This document shows, one piece after another, positions 25,550 through 34,514 of a stretch of DNA of 64,000 nucleotides. The DNA is from Nocardioides guangzhouensis (GTDB taxonomy: Bacteria > Actinomycetota > Actinomycetes > Propionibacteriales > Nocardioidaceae). Below the pieces are notes generated by a model. It did no database searches and was not told the origin of the DNA. It worked only from the letters and a program-made list of their open reading frames with translations. The position numbers and the translations under genes were made by a program. The DNA lies in the NCBI RefSeq assembly GCF_004519545.1, contig NZ_SDKM01000017.1:44594-108593 (forward strand). The letters are read 5' to 3'. The first letter of the stretch is position 1; every line of letters begins with the position of its first letter.

Positions 25550-26125
25550 GTGCTGCTGAGCGACCGCGACATCCTGGCCGAGATCGACGCCGGCCGGATC
25601 ACCTTGGAGCCCTACGACGAGGCGATGATGCAGCCGTCGTCGATCGACGTGCGGCTGGACCGCTTCTTCCGGGTCTTCGAGAACCACAAGTACCCGCACA
25701 TCGACCCGGCCGCCGACCAGTCCGACCTGACCCGGATGGTGGAGCCGGAGGGCGACGACCCGTTCATCCTGCACCCGGGCGAGTTCGTCCTCGGGTCGAC
25801 GTACGAGGTGGTGTCGCTGCCGGACGACGTCGCGGCACGGGTCGAGGGCAAGTCGTCGCTGGGCCGCCTCGGCCTGCTCACGCACGCCACCGCCGGGTTC
25901 GTGGACCCGGGCTTCTCGGGCCACGTCACGCTCGAGCTGGCGAACGTGGCCACCCTGCCGATCAAGCTCTACCCGGGCATGAAGATCGGCCAGTTCTGCT
26001 TCTTCCGGCTCTCGTCCTCCTCCGAGCACCCCTACGGCTCGGCTCGGTACGGCTCCCGCTACCAGGGCCAGCGCGGCCCGACCCCGTCGCGCTCGTTCCA
26101 GAACTTCCACCGCTCGCAGATCTGA
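25550..26125 (+). CDS. dcd: dCTP deaminase
   Basis: A 191-aa trimeric pyrimidine enzyme that deaminates dCTP; in several actinobacteria the enzyme is bifunctional and releases dUMP. The start [17 protein letters not shown], the [10 protein letters not shown] block, [14 protein letters not shown] with the catalytic Arg/Ser region, and [14 protein letters not shown] with the catalytic Glu are all present, and the length is normal. GTG at 25550 is the start. Located alone between the ScyD-like gene and the symporter gene. Confidence 0.95.
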   Translation: MLLSDRDILAEIDAGRITLEPYDEAMMQPSSIDVRLDRFFRVFENHKYPHIDPAADQSDLTRMVEPEGDDPFILHPGEFVLGSTYEVVSLPDDVAARVEGKSSLGRLGLLTHATAGFVDPGFSGHVTLELANVATLPIKLYPGMKIGQFCFFRLSSSSEHPYGSARYGSRYQGQRGPTPSRSFQNFHRSQI

Positions 26126-26221
26126 GCTCCGGAGAGGTCCACCGGTTCACCCGAGGGTCGACCTGGGTACGGGTTGCACCTACGGTGCATCAGGACGCAC
26201 CGACCTCGGAACGGAGCTTGC

Positions 26222-27961
26222 ATGTCCCCCGGAATCCTGCCGCTCTCCGGCACGATCATCGACGCACACCCCGTCGACTACCTGATCCTCGCGACGTACT
26301 TCGTCTTCGTGCTCGGCATCGGCTGGCTCGCCCGTCGGCAGGTGTCGGACTCGGTCGACTTCTTCCTCTCCGGCCGGTCGTTGCCGGCGTGGGTGACCGG
26401 TCTCGCCTTCATCTCGGCGAACCTCGGCGCCGTCGAGATCATGGGCATGTCGGCGTCCGGGGCGGAGTTCGGGCTGCCGACCGTGCACTACTTCTGGGTG
26501 GGCGCGATCCCCGCGATGCTGTTCCTCGGCGTCGTGATGATGCCGTTCTACTACGGCTCCAAGGTGCGCTCGGTCCCGGAGTTCATGCTCCGCCGGTTCG
26601 GGCCGGGCGCGCACCTGGTCAACGCGCTCTCGTTCGCGCTGGCGCAGCTGCTGATCGCCGGCGTCAACCTGTTCCTCCTCGGCACGATCATCCGGGCGCT
26701 GCTCGGCTGGCCGCTGTGGGTGGCGCTGCTCGTCGCCGCGGCCGTGGTGCTCTCCTACATCACCCTCGGTGGACTGAGCGCCGCGATCTACAACGAGGTG
26801 CTCCAGTTCTTCGTGATCGTCGCCGCGCTCGGCCCGCTCACGCTGCTCGGCCTGCACCGTGTCGGCGGCTGGGAAGGCCTCACCGAGAAGATCACCGCGG
26901 CCGCCGGCAAGGGCGGTGCCCCGCCGGCCGACCAGCAGCTGAACTCCTGGCCCGGCCAGTCGCTCTCCGGCTTCGACTCCCCGATCCTGTCCGTGATCGG
27001 CATCGTGTTCGGCCTCGGCTTCGTGCTCTCGTTCGGCTACTGGACGACGAACTTCGTCGAGGTGCAGCGGGCGATGGCGTCCGACTCGATCTCCTCGGCC
27101 CGCAAGACGCCGATCATCGGCGCCTTCCCCAAGATGTTCGTCCCCTTCATCACCATCGTGCCCGGCATGATCGGCGCGGTCCTGGTCAGCGAGCTGGCCG
27201 ACCTCAAGGCCGGTGGTACGCCGTCCGGTGGCACCGGCGGCGAGATCACCTACAACGACACGTTGCTCTACCTCATGCGCGACGTGCTGCCCAACGGCCT
27301 GCTGGGGCTGGCGATCACCGGCCTGCTGGCGGCGTTCATGGCGGGCATGGCGGCCAACATCTCGGCGTTCAACACCGTCTTCTCCTACGACCTGTGGGGC
27401 GACTACATCGTCAAGGGACGGGCCGACGGCTACTACCTGATGGTGGGCCGGGTGGCCACGGTCGGCGCCACGATCATCGCTATCTTCACCGCCGGCCTGG
27501 CGTCGAACTACTCCAACATCATGAGCTACCTGCAGGTGCTCTTCGGCTTCTTCAACGCGCCGCTGTTCGCGACGTTCATCCTCGGCATGTTCTGGAAGCG
27601 GATGACTGCCACCGCGGGCTGGGTGGGCCTGGTGGCCGGCACCCTGTCGGCGGTCCTGGTCGCCTACCTCAGCGAGGACGCCTTCGGCTCGCTCAGCACC
27701 GGCGCGATCCCGGTGTCCGGGCAGGGCGCCGCCTTCCTCGCCGCCTCCGTCGCCTTCGTCGTCGACGTGACGTTGAGCATCGTGGTCTCCCTGGTGACCG
27801 AGCCGAAGCCCGCGGGCTCGCTCAAGGGGCTGGTCTACAGCGAGACGCCGCGCGAGGACCTGGTCGACCCGAACGAGTCGCGGTTCCCGTGGTACCGCCG
27901 CACGATCCCGCTCGCCGTGATCGCCCTCGTGATGACCATCGCCCTGAACATCGCCTTCTGA
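26222..27961 (+). CDS. Sodium:solute symporter (SGLT-like)
   Basis: A 579-aa protein with about 14 membrane helices. SVDFFLSGRSLPAWVTGLAF, ITLGGLSAAIYNEVLQFFVI, GYWTTNFVEVQRAMASDS and AFMAGMAANISAFNTVFSYD are conserved in the sugar/SGLT branch of the solute:sodium symporter family. ATG at 26222 has a GGAG site. The next gene begins 10 bp downstream and encodes a small membrane protein, so the two form an operon. The solute could be a sugar, inositol or similar; it is not identified by sequence. Confidence 0.88.
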   Translation: MSPGILPLSGTIIDAHPVDYLILATYFVFVLGIGWLARRQVSDSVDFFLSGRSLPAWVTGLAFISANLGAVEIMGMSASGAEFGLPTVHYFWVGAIPAMLFLGVVMMPFYYGSKVRSVPEFMLRRFGPGAHLVNALSFALAQLLIAGVNLFLLGTIIRALLGWPLWVALLVAAAVVLSYITLGGLSAAIYNEVLQFFVIVAALGPLTLLGLHRVGGWEGLTEKITAAAGKGGAPPADQQLNSWPGQSLSGFDSPILSVIGIVFGLGFVLSFGYWTTNFVEVQRAMASDSISSARKTPIIGAFPKMFVPFITIVPGMIGAVLVSELADLKAGGTPSGGTGGEITYNDTLLYLMRDVLPNGLLGLAITGLLAAFMAGMAANISAFNTVFSYDLWGDYIVKGRADGYYLMVGRVATVGATIIAIFTAGLASNYSNIMSYLQVLFGFFNAPLFATFILGMFWKRMTATAGWVGLVAGTLSAVLVAYLSEDAFGSLSTGAIPVSGQGAAFLAASVAFVVDVTLSIVVSLVTEPKPAGSLKGLVYSETPREDLVDPNESRFPWYRRTIPLAVIALVMTIALNIAF

Positions 27962-27971
27962 GGAGGCAGCC

Positions 27972-28262
27972 ATGACCGACAAGTCCCAGCACCAGTCGAA
28001 CCACCAGCCCGCCGACGACTCGGTCGGCGTCGACTCCGGCGGCCGCGCCCACAAGGCCGGCGCCCTCGACATCCGCAACGTGATCGGTGCCCTGCTCGGC
28101 ATCTACGGCGCGATCCTCACGCTGATGGGCCTCGTCGGCGACCAGGAGCTCGACAAGACCGGCGACGTGAACGCCAACCTCTGGGCCGGGCTCGCCCTGC
28201 TGGTCACCGCCGCGATCTTCCTCGCCTGGGCCCGGCTCCGCCCGCTCCAGGTCCCGGGCTGA
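27972..28262 (+). CDS. Small membrane protein cotranscribed with the symporter
   Basis: A 96-aa protein with a hydrophilic, Gln/His/Asp-rich first 30 residues and two hydrophobic helices (VIGALLGIYGAILTLMGLV and LWAGLALLVTAAIFLAWARL). GAGGAGG before the ATG at 27972 overlaps the symporter stop codon, so translation is probably coupled. I do not recognise a named family; a helper subunit of the symporter is plausible. The stop codon lies at the edge of a dispersed repeat. Confidence 0.75.
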   Translation: MTDKSQHQSNHQPADDSVGVDSGGRAHKAGALDIRNVIGALLGIYGAILTLMGLVGDQELDKTGDVNANLWAGLALLVTAAIFLAWARLRPLQVPG

Positions 28263-28360
28263 CCCGTTGAGTCGCGCCTCCCTGTCACATGAGTTGCGCC
28301 TCGCTCGGGGGTGCGGTGACAGGGAGGCGCTGCTCATGGCGTAGCGAGGCGCAACTCAAC
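28260..28360. repeat. Dispersed GTTGAG-GCGCC repeat with interleaved inverted copies, copy 2
   Basis: TGACCCGTTGAGTCGCGCC at 28260-28278 matches the repeat at 10238-10256 in 18 of 19 bases. Here it is followed by GAGTTGCGCCTCGCT (28291-28305), TGACAGGGAGGCGC (28317-28330, complementary to 28274-28287) and AGCGAGGCGCAACTC (28343-28357, complementary to 28291-28305). The pairing segments alternate A-B-A'-B', so a pseudoknot or alternative stems are possible. Confidence 0.65.
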
Positions 28361-28398
28361 GAACTGGGGCAGTACCCCCTTGTCGTGAGGTGCGGAAG

Positions 28399-28417
28399 TG
28401 AGGTTAGGCTGCCCTAA
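28399..28417 (+). promoter_or_regulatory. Iron box (IdeR/DtxR-type operator)
   Basis: TGAGGTTAGGCTGCCCTAA closely fits the IdeR/DtxR consensus TTAGGTTAGGCTAACCTAA, an imperfect dyad centred on GGCTG. It lies 33 bp upstream of the siderophore-binding protein gene, so iron-loaded IdeR should repress the whole uptake operon. Confidence 0.85.
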
Positions 28418-28450
28418 GTAAGGGTTCCCTGACCTCGAGAGGACGCCGTG

Positions 28451-29497
28451 ATGCGCTCCCGTTCGTTCCCCGTGCTGGCCGCCGCCGGCGCCGTGCTCGT
28501 GGGGCTCGCCCTGACCGGGTGCGCCACCGGCTCCACCGAGGCCGCCGAGACACCCGACTCCGTGACCCCCGCGGACGCCTCGGCGTTCCCGGTCACCATC
28601 GACCACGCCTTCGGCTCGACCACGATCGAGAAGGAGCCGCAGCGCGTGGCCACCCTCGGCTGGTCCGACCAGGACAACGCACTGGCCCTGGGCGTGGTCC
28701 CGGTCGGTGCCACCAAGCTGACCTGGGGCGGCAACGACGCCGGCTCCTCCGACTGGTTCGACGCGACGCTGGAGGAATCCGGCGCCGACGCCCCCGTCCG
28801 GTACGACGACTCCGACGGCGCCCCGGTCGAGGAGATCGCCAAGCTCGACCCCGACCTGATCCTCGCCACCAACTCCGGCATCACCGAGCAGGAGTACACG
28901 AAGCTCAGCAAGATCGCGCCGGTGGTGGCCTACCCCGAGGCACCGTGGGTCACCCCGTGGCAGACCTCGCTCGAGATGGTCGGCACAGCGCTGGGCCGCA
29001 GCAGCCAGGCCGCGCAGGTCAAGGCCGACACCGAGCGGGAGATCGCCGACGCCCGCGCGGAGCACCCGCAGCTCGACGGTGCCTCGATGATCTTCGGCTA
29101 CCTCACCACCACCGACCTCTCGCAGGTCGGCATCTACGCTCCGCGGGACCCACGGGTCGCCTTCATGCACGACCTCGGCCTGGTGGATGCCCCGTCGGTC
29201 GCCGGCGCCATCAAGCCGGGCGAGTTCTACGGCAGCGTCTCGGCCGAGCGCTCCGCCGACCTCGACTCCGACGTGTTCCTCACCTGGGCCGAGAACCCCG
29301 GCGACGTGACGACGTTCACGGACGACAAGCTGATCGGGATGATCCCCGCGATCGCCTCCGGCCACGCGTACGCCGAGGACGACAAGCACGTCAGCCTCGC
29401 CGTGACGAACCCGACCCCGCTGTCGATCCCCGTCATCATCGAGGAGTTCGTGCCCGAGGTCGCCCAGGCCGTGGACGGGACCGTCGAGGGCTCGTGA
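28451..29497 (+). CDS. Iron-siderophore ABC transporter substrate-binding lipoprotein
   Basis: A 348-aa FepB/FhuD-class lipoprotein. The signal ends in LALTGC (lipobox), followed by the binding fold with PQRVATLGWSDQDNALALGVVPVG, KLDPDLILATNSG and IFGYLTTTDLSQ. ATG at 28451 is 7 bases after GAGAGGA; a GTG 3 bases earlier is less well placed. It is first of five coupled genes and follows an iron box, so it should deliver ferric siderophore to the downstream permeases under iron starvation. Confidence 0.9.
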   Translation: MRSRSFPVLAAAGAVLVGLALTGCATGSTEAAETPDSVTPADASAFPVTIDHAFGSTTIEKEPQRVATLGWSDQDNALALGVVPVGATKLTWGGNDAGSSDWFDATLEESGADAPVRYDDSDGAPVEEIAKLDPDLILATNSGITEQEYTKLSKIAPVVAYPEAPWVTPWQTSLEMVGTALGRSSQAAQVKADTEREIADARAEHPQLDGASMIFGYLTTTDLSQVGIYAPRDPRVAFMHDLGLVDAPSVAGAIKPGEFYGSVSAERSADLDSDVFLTWAENPGDVTTFTDDKLIGMIPAIASGHAYAEDDKHVSLAVTNPTPLSIPVIIEEFVPEVAQAVDGTVEGS

Positions 29498-30522
29498 CGC
29501 TCCTCCCGCCCCGTCCGGTCCCGGGACCTGCGCCGGGCGTCGGGAGCCGCCGGTGCACCGCCACCGCCGCGATCGTGATGGTCGCGGTGGTGGCGGGCGT
29601 GGTCGTCCTGTCCGTGCTGGTCGGCTCCCGCACGAGCTCGCCCGGGGCGATCCTCGACACGGCGGACCCGCAGCACGCGGTGTACGTCGCCCGCTTCGAG
29701 CGCACCCTGCTCGGCCTGGCCGTCGGCGCCGCCCTCGGCCTCGCGGGTGCGTGCATGCAGGGCCTGACCCGCAACCCGCTGGCCGACCCGGGCCTGCTCG
29801 GCGTCAACGCCGGCGCGTCCTTCGCGATGGTGCTGGCGATCTCGGTGCTCGGCGTCTCGCAGCAGGCGGACTACCTGTGGTTCGCGTTCGCGGGCGCCGC
29901 GGTCGCCGCGGTCCTGGTGCACGGGATCGCCTCGCTCGGCCGCGACAGCGCGACCCCGATGAAGCTCGCGATCGCCGGCGCCGCGGTGACGGCCGCGGTC
30001 TCCAGCTGGACCTCCGGGATGCTGCTGGCCGACCGGAAGACCATGGAGACGTTCCGCTACTGGCAGGTCGGCACGGTCGGGGGCCGTGGGCTCGACGTGC
30101 TCGTCACCGCGCTGCCGTTCCTGGTGCTCGGTGCGGTGCTGGCGCTCACCGGCGCCCGCCTGCTCAACGCCCTGGCGCTCGGCCACGACCTGGCTCGCGG
30201 CCTCGGACGCCGGACGACGCGCGACGGGCTGGTCGTCGGCCTGGCCATCGTGCTGCTCGCCGGTGGGGCCACCGCGCTGGCCGGCCCGATCGCGTTCGTC
30301 GGGCTGCTGGTGCCGCACGCCGTCCGCATCGTGCTCGGCTCCGACCACGCCCGGGTGCTGCCGTTCAGCGCGGCGGTCGGCGCGGTGTTCGTGGTGCTGG
30401 CCGACACCGTCGGCCGGGTGGTGCTGCCACCGGCTGAGGTGCAGGTCGGGATCGTGACCGCCGTGGTCGGCGTGCCCGTCTTCCTGGCGCTGCTGCGCCG
30501 GGGTCGGCTGGGCGGTCTCTGA
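29494..30522 (+). CDS. FecCD-family iron-siderophore permease 1
   Basis: A 342-aa permease with about nine membrane helices. RFERTLLGLAVGAALGLAGA, GLTRNPLADPGLLGVNAGA and LAGPIAFVGLLVPHAVR are FecCD signatures, the last near the ATPase-coupling loop. GTG at 29494 overlaps the lipoprotein stop (GTGA), and the stop shares a base with the next ATG (TGATG). It forms a heterodimer with permease 2. Confidence 0.9.
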   Translation: MTLLPPRPVPGPAPGVGSRRCTATAAIVMVAVVAGVVVLSVLVGSRTSSPGAILDTADPQHAVYVARFERTLLGLAVGAALGLAGACMQGLTRNPLADPGLLGVNAGASFAMVLAISVLGVSQQADYLWFAFAGAAVAAVLVHGIASLGRDSATPMKLAIAGAAVTAAVSSWTSGMLLADRKTMETFRYWQVGTVGGRGLDVLVTALPFLVLGAVLALTGARLLNALALGHDLARGLGRRTTRDGLVVGLAIVLLAGGATALAGPIAFVGLLVPHAVRIVLGSDHARVLPFSAAVGAVFVVLADTVGRVVLPPAEVQVGIVTAVVGVPVFLALLRRGRLGGL

Positions 30523-31574
30523 TGGCCACCGTCCTCGCCCCCGCCCGTGCCGGCGGCGACGCGGTCGCGACCCTCCGGCGAGCGCGAAGCGGCATCGCCC
30601 GGCGCCGCCGGCTCGTGGCCGGAGGCCTCTCCGCCCTGCTGGTGCTGGCGTTCGCCGCCCGGGTCCTGCTCGGCGACTTCACCGTCACCATCCCCGACTT
30701 CCTGCGCATCCTCGGGGGCGCCGACGTCCCCGGCGCGACGTACATCGTCATGGAGAGCAAGCTCCCGCGGGCGATCCTGGCCGCCCTGGTCGGCCTGGCG
30801 TTCGGTGTCGCCGGGGCGATCTTCCAGGCCGGTCTGCGCAACCCGCTGGCCAGCCCGGACATCATCGGCGTCAGCGCCGGCGCCAGCGCGGGCGCCGTGG
30901 TCGCGATCGTGCTGCTCGACCTCGACGGCTTCGCGGTCTCGGCGGCCGCGGTGATCGGCGCCGTCGGCGTCGCCCTCGCCGCGCGCGCGGTGGCCGGCCC
31001 GGACACCGGCTACCGGCTGGTCCTGGTCGGGGTCGGCCTGGCCGCGGGCATGCAGGCGGTCATCCAGTACGTCTTCACCCGCGCCGACGAGTACGACGCG
31101 CAGCTGGTGCTGCGCTGGCTCACCGGCAGCGTCAGCCGGGTCGACTGGCCGACCATCCGCGTGTTGGCGCTGCTGCTGCTCGTGCTGCTCCCGGCGACGG
31201 CGTACGTCGCCCGCTCGCTGCGCGCCACCGAGCTCGGGGCCGACGCGGCCGCGGGGCTCGGCGTACCCCACGGCCGCAGCGACCTGCTGCTGCTCCTCGC
31301 GGTGCTGCTCACCGGGGCCGGTGTCGCGGCGGCCGGCCCGGTCGCGTTCGTCTCGTTCCTGGCCGGGCCGATCGCCCGGTCGCTCAACGGCGGCCGGACC
31401 ACCCTGCTCGGCGCCGGGCTGACCGGCGCCGCGCTGGTGGTCGCCGCGGACTACGTCGCCGACTACCTGCTGGTCGACATCAACTTCCCGGTCGGCGTCG
31501 TCACCGGCGCCCTGGGTGCACCGTTCCTGCTCTGGCTGCTCGCGAGCGGCCGCACCGGAAGGAGGGCGGCATGA
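30522..31574 (+). CDS. FecCD-family iron-siderophore permease 2
   Basis: A 350-aa partner permease with a 40-residue cytoplasmic lead. KLPRAILAALVGLAFGVAGA, GLRNPLASPDIIGVSAGASA and AAGPVAFVSFLAGPIAR match FecD/FepG. ATG at 30522 overlaps the previous stop by one base and the stop overlaps the ATPase start (ATGA). Confidence 0.9.
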   Translation: MATVLAPARAGGDAVATLRRARSGIARRRRLVAGGLSALLVLAFAARVLLGDFTVTIPDFLRILGGADVPGATYIVMESKLPRAILAALVGLAFGVAGAIFQAGLRNPLASPDIIGVSAGASAGAVVAIVLLDLDGFAVSAAAVIGAVGVALAARAVAGPDTGYRLVLVGVGLAAGMQAVIQYVFTRADEYDAQLVLRWLTGSVSRVDWPTIRVLALLLLVLLPATAYVARSLRATELGADAAAGLGVPHGRSDLLLLLAVLLTGAGVAAAGPVAFVSFLAGPIARSLNGGRTTLLGAGLTGAALVVAADYVADYLLVDINFPVGVVTGALGAPFLLWLLASGRTGRRAA

Positions 31575-32416
31575 CCGCCGTGGCCCCCGTGCCCGACATC
31601 GACCCCGGCATCCCGCGCCAGTCCCGGCTCGTGGCCGAGGAGGTGAGCCTCGGGTACGGCGACCGCGCGGTCGTCGACGACCTGACCCTCCGGGTCCCGG
31701 ACCGTGCGGTGACCGTGATCGTCGGCGCCAACGCCTGCGGGAAGTCGACGCTGCTGCGCGGGATGGCGCGGCTGCTCCGGCCCGGCTCGGGCGCGGTGCT
31801 GCTCGACGGCACCGCCATCCACCGGCAACCGACCAGGCAGGTGGCGCGCACCCTCGGCCTGCTGCCGCAGACGCCGGTCACCCCGGAGGGCGTCACGGTC
31901 GCCGACCTGGTCGGGCGCGGCCGGCACCCGCACCAGGGCAGGTTCCGTCGCTGGAGCGCCGACGACGAGCGGGCGGTGGCCGAGGCCCTCGACCTGACCG
32001 GCACGACCGGGCTGGCCGGCCGGGCCGTCGACGAGCTCTCCGGCGGGCAGCGGCAGCGGGTCTGGATCGCGATGGCCCTCGCGCAGGAGACCGACCTGCT
32101 GCTCCTCGACGAGCCCACGACGTACCTCGACCTCGCGCACCAGGTCGAGATGCTCGACCTGCTCGCCGACCTCAACGCCCGCCGCGGCACGACCGTCGTG
32201 ATGGTGCTGCACGACCTCAACCTGGCCGCGCGGTACGCCGACCACCTGGTCGCCATGTCGGGGGGACGGATCGCCGCCGAGGGTGCCCCCGGGGCCGTGG
32301 TCACCGAGGAGGTCGTGCGCGACGTCTTCGGCCTGGACTGCCGGGTGGTCACCGACCCCGTCTCCCGCACGCCCCTGGTGGTCCCCGTCGGCCGCCATCA
32401 CCAGAAGGACTCCTGA
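31571..32416 (+). CDS. Iron-siderophore ABC transporter ATPase
   Basis: A 281-aa FepC-class ATPase. Walker A reads GANACGKST, the Q-loop region LGLLPQTPVTPEGVTV, the signature ELSGGQRQRVWIAMALAQ, Walker B LLLLDEPTTYLDL and the switch histidine VMVLHDLN. It overlaps permease 2 (ATGA) and is followed 1 bp later by the siderophore-interacting protein gene. Confidence 0.93.
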   Translation: MTAVAPVPDIDPGIPRQSRLVAEEVSLGYGDRAVVDDLTLRVPDRAVTVIVGANACGKSTLLRGMARLLRPGSGAVLLDGTAIHRQPTRQVARTLGLLPQTPVTPEGVTVADLVGRGRHPHQGRFRRWSADDERAVAEALDLTGTTGLAGRAVDELSGGQRQRVWIAMALAQETDLLLLDEPTTYLDLAHQVEMLDLLADLNARRGTTVVMVLHDLNLAARYADHLVAMSGGRIAAEGAPGAVVTEEVVRDVFGLDCRVVTDPVSRTPLVVPVGRHHQKDS

Positions 32417-32417
32417 C

Positions 32418-33368
32418 ATGACCGCGACCGTGACCCACCGGCTCCCGATGGTGATCTGCGAGGTGACCGTGGTCCGCGCCGAGCGGCTCTCGCCGTCGTA
32501 CGTGCGGGTCGAGCTGGCCGCGCCCGAGCTCGCCGACTTCGGCGTCGACGGCCCGCTGCTCGACCAGCGGATCAAGCTGGTGTTCCCGGGCGCCTCGGGC
32601 CGGGTGCCGTCGTTCGCCGGTGCCGACGAGTCGTGGTACGCCACCTGGCTCGACCTCCCCGTGCCCGAGCGCGCCCACATGCGCACCTACTCCGTGCGCG
32701 ACGTGGTCGGCGCGGGCGCCGACACCCGGGTCGTCGTCGACCTGGTGCTGCACCTCGCCGAGGGCGCCACCGGTCCGGGCTCGTCCTGGGCCGTCGACGC
32801 GGCACCGGGCGACCGGCTGGTGCTGGTCGGACCGCGGCGTGGGATCGCGTTCGGCGGGATCGAGTTCGACCCGGGGACCGCCCGGTCGCTGCTGCTGGCC
32901 GCGGACGAGACCGCGGTGCCGGCGGCCAGCCGGATCCTGGCCGACCTGCCACGCACCGCTCGCGGGACCGCGTTCCTCGAGGTGCCGCACGCCGCCGACG
33001 TGCTGGCCTGCCCGGCTCCTCCCGGGATGGACGTGGTGTGGCTGCCGCGGTGCGACGGGGACGAGCACGGGACGCCGCTGGTCGAGGCGGTACGCCGCCA
33101 CTTCGGGCTGGGTCGCGTGGCCGGGCTGGTCGTGGAGTCGGTCGTCGACCCGGATCTGTGGGAGACCCCGACGTACTCCTCCTCCGGCGAGGAGCTCGAC
33201 GGCGCGGTGACCGTCGGCCACGACCTCGCCGGGCTCTACGCGTGGATCGCGGGGGAGTCGCGGCTGGTGACCACGCTGCGCCGGTGTCTCGTCGGGGAGC
33301 TGGACGTGGACCGGCGCCAGGTCGCCTTCATGGGCTACTGGCGCCGGGGGGTCGCGATGCGGTCCTGA
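32418..33368 (+). CDS. Siderophore-interacting protein (ferric-siderophore reductase, SIP family)
   Basis: A 316-aa FAD-dependent reductase of the ViuB/SIP family that releases iron from imported ferric siderophore in the cytoplasm. MRTYSVRDVVGAGADTRVVV is the FAD-binding RxYT/S motif, and LLLAADETAVPAASRILADL is the conserved SIP NAD(P)-site helix; the C-terminus WIAGESRLVTTLRRCLV with GYWRRG is typical. ATG at 32418 begins 2 bp after the ATPase stop, completing the iron-regulated operon. Confidence 0.9.
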   Translation: MTATVTHRLPMVICEVTVVRAERLSPSYVRVELAAPELADFGVDGPLLDQRIKLVFPGASGRVPSFAGADESWYATWLDLPVPERAHMRTYSVRDVVGAGADTRVVVDLVLHLAEGATGPGSSWAVDAAPGDRLVLVGPRRGIAFGGIEFDPGTARSLLLAADETAVPAASRILADLPRTARGTAFLEVPHAADVLACPAPPGMDVVWLPRCDGDEHGTPLVEAVRRHFGLGRVAGLVVESVVDPDLWETPTYSSSGEELDGAVTVGHDLAGLYAWIAGESRLVTTLRRCLVGELDVDRRQVAFMGYWRRGVAMRS

Positions 33369-33398
33369 CGACCCCGGGGTGCTGCGGTCGGTCGTCGG

Positions 33399-33551
33399 TC
33401 AGTCGTCGATGGCGTCGGCCAGGCGGCGTACCGTCCGGGCCAGTGCCTGCCGGCGACGCGGTCCGGGGACCCGGGTGCGCGGCTGGCGGGCCCGGCGGCT
33501 GTCGATGCGGTACTGCGCCTCGGCCTCGATCGCGAAGTGGGGTTCCAGCAT
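33399..33551 (-). CDS. Small basic protein, 50 aa
   Basis: A 50-aa reading frame starts with ATG at 33551 after a clear GAGAGGAG site, 5 bases away. It begins MLEPHFAIEAEAQYRIDS and continues with a strongly basic RRARQPRTRVPGPRRRQA stretch, ending RLADAIDD. No membrane helix or known domain. It lies downstream of the DUF4097 gene (start 36 bp after that stop) on the same strand, probably in its transcript, and converges with the siderophore operon. Coding is supported by the ribosome site and spacing only. Confidence 0.55.
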   Translation of the reverse strand: MLEPHFAIEAEAQYRIDSRRARQPRTRVPGPRRRQALARTVRRLADAIDD

Positions 33552-33587
33552 GGCGGTGCTCCTCTCGGGTGTCGGGGTGGTCAGGGA

Positions 33588-34409
33588 TCAGATCTGCTTG
33601 AGCAGGATGTCGCCGCTGACGGACTTGGCCCGGACCTCGATGTAGTCCTGGCCCTCCTGCGGCTGGCCGGCACCCTCGAGGTCGGAGCCGATCCGGCCGG
33701 TGACGGTGTAGACGTCGGTCCACACCGGGACGCCGCCCGGGATGCCGATCCGGACGTCGCCGGAGGCGTTCTTGGCGTCGACGCTGCCGCGGTGCTGGGT
33801 GTCGATGACCAGGTCGCCGCTGGCGGTGCTCATGCTGAGGTTGGCGTGGGCCTGGCCGACCCGCAGGTCGCCGGATCCGGACTTCAGCACCGCCGCGCCG
33901 CCGGTGGCGCCGATCGTGACGTCGCCGGAGCCGGTGGAGATCCCGGCGGAGCCGGCCACGCTGGCCACGCCCACGTCGCCCGACCCGCTCTTGGCGCGCA
34001 GGTCGGCGCCGGCGTCGTTGACGGTGATGTCACCGGAGCCGGTGTCGACGACCGTGGCGCCGGAGACCCGGTCGACCGCGATGTCGCCCGAGCCTGACTT
34101 GGCCTTGACCAGGGCGAGCGTGCCGGCGGTGCGCTGGTCGGCGGAGCCGGTCTTGGAGACCAGCTCGCTGGCGGTCGGGACGGTGATCCGGAGGTCGATC
34201 TTGGGGTCGCCGCCGAAGAAGCCCCCGCGACCCTTGGGACCGATCACCGAGATGCGGTCACCGTCCCGGTCGATGCGGACCTCGTCCGCGTGCTCGCCGA
34301 GCGCGACCACCTCGGTGGTGGTGACCTCCGTGGCGGTGACGTCGACGCTTCCGCTGCCGAGCTCGACGTACAGGTGGACGGGGTTCGGGGTGTCGAAGGT
34401 GCGTTCCAT
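33588..34409 (-). CDS. DUF4097-family beta-repeat protein (putative adhesin-like)
   Basis: A 273-aa protein built almost wholly from 16-22-residue beta repeats with the core SGSGD: VKAKSGSGDIAV, VDTGSGDITV, RAKSGSGDVGV, ISTGSGDVTI, LKSGSGDLRV, MSTASGDLVI, KNASGDVRI and KSVSGDILL. This predicts a right-handed beta-solenoid. There is no signal peptide, so despite the adhesin name it is likely cytoplasmic. It follows a ribbon-helix-helix regulator on the same strand with a 105-bp gap, a pairing seen often in actinobacteria. Function unknown. Confidence 0.85.
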   Translation of the reverse strand: MERTFDTPNPVHLYVELGSGSVDVTATEVTTTEVVALGEHADEVRIDRDGDRISVIGPKGRGGFFGGDPKIDLRITVPTASELVSKTGSADQRTAGTLALVKAKSGSGDIAVDRVSGATVVDTGSGDITVNDAGADLRAKSGSGDVGVASVAGSAGISTGSGDVTIGATGGAAVLKSGSGDLRVGQAHANLSMSTASGDLVIDTQHRGSVDAKNASGDVRIGIPGGVPVWTDVYTVTGRIGSDLEGAGQPQEGQDYIEVRAKSVSGDILLKQI

Positions 34410-34514
34410 CTCTGTCTCCAGGGTGTGTTCGTCCGCCGGACCAGCCTGCTGGCTGCCCGTGCTGCGGTGGTGGATCGTGCTTGCTGTCTCTGCCTGCGGG
34501 GTGGGGGCCGGGGG

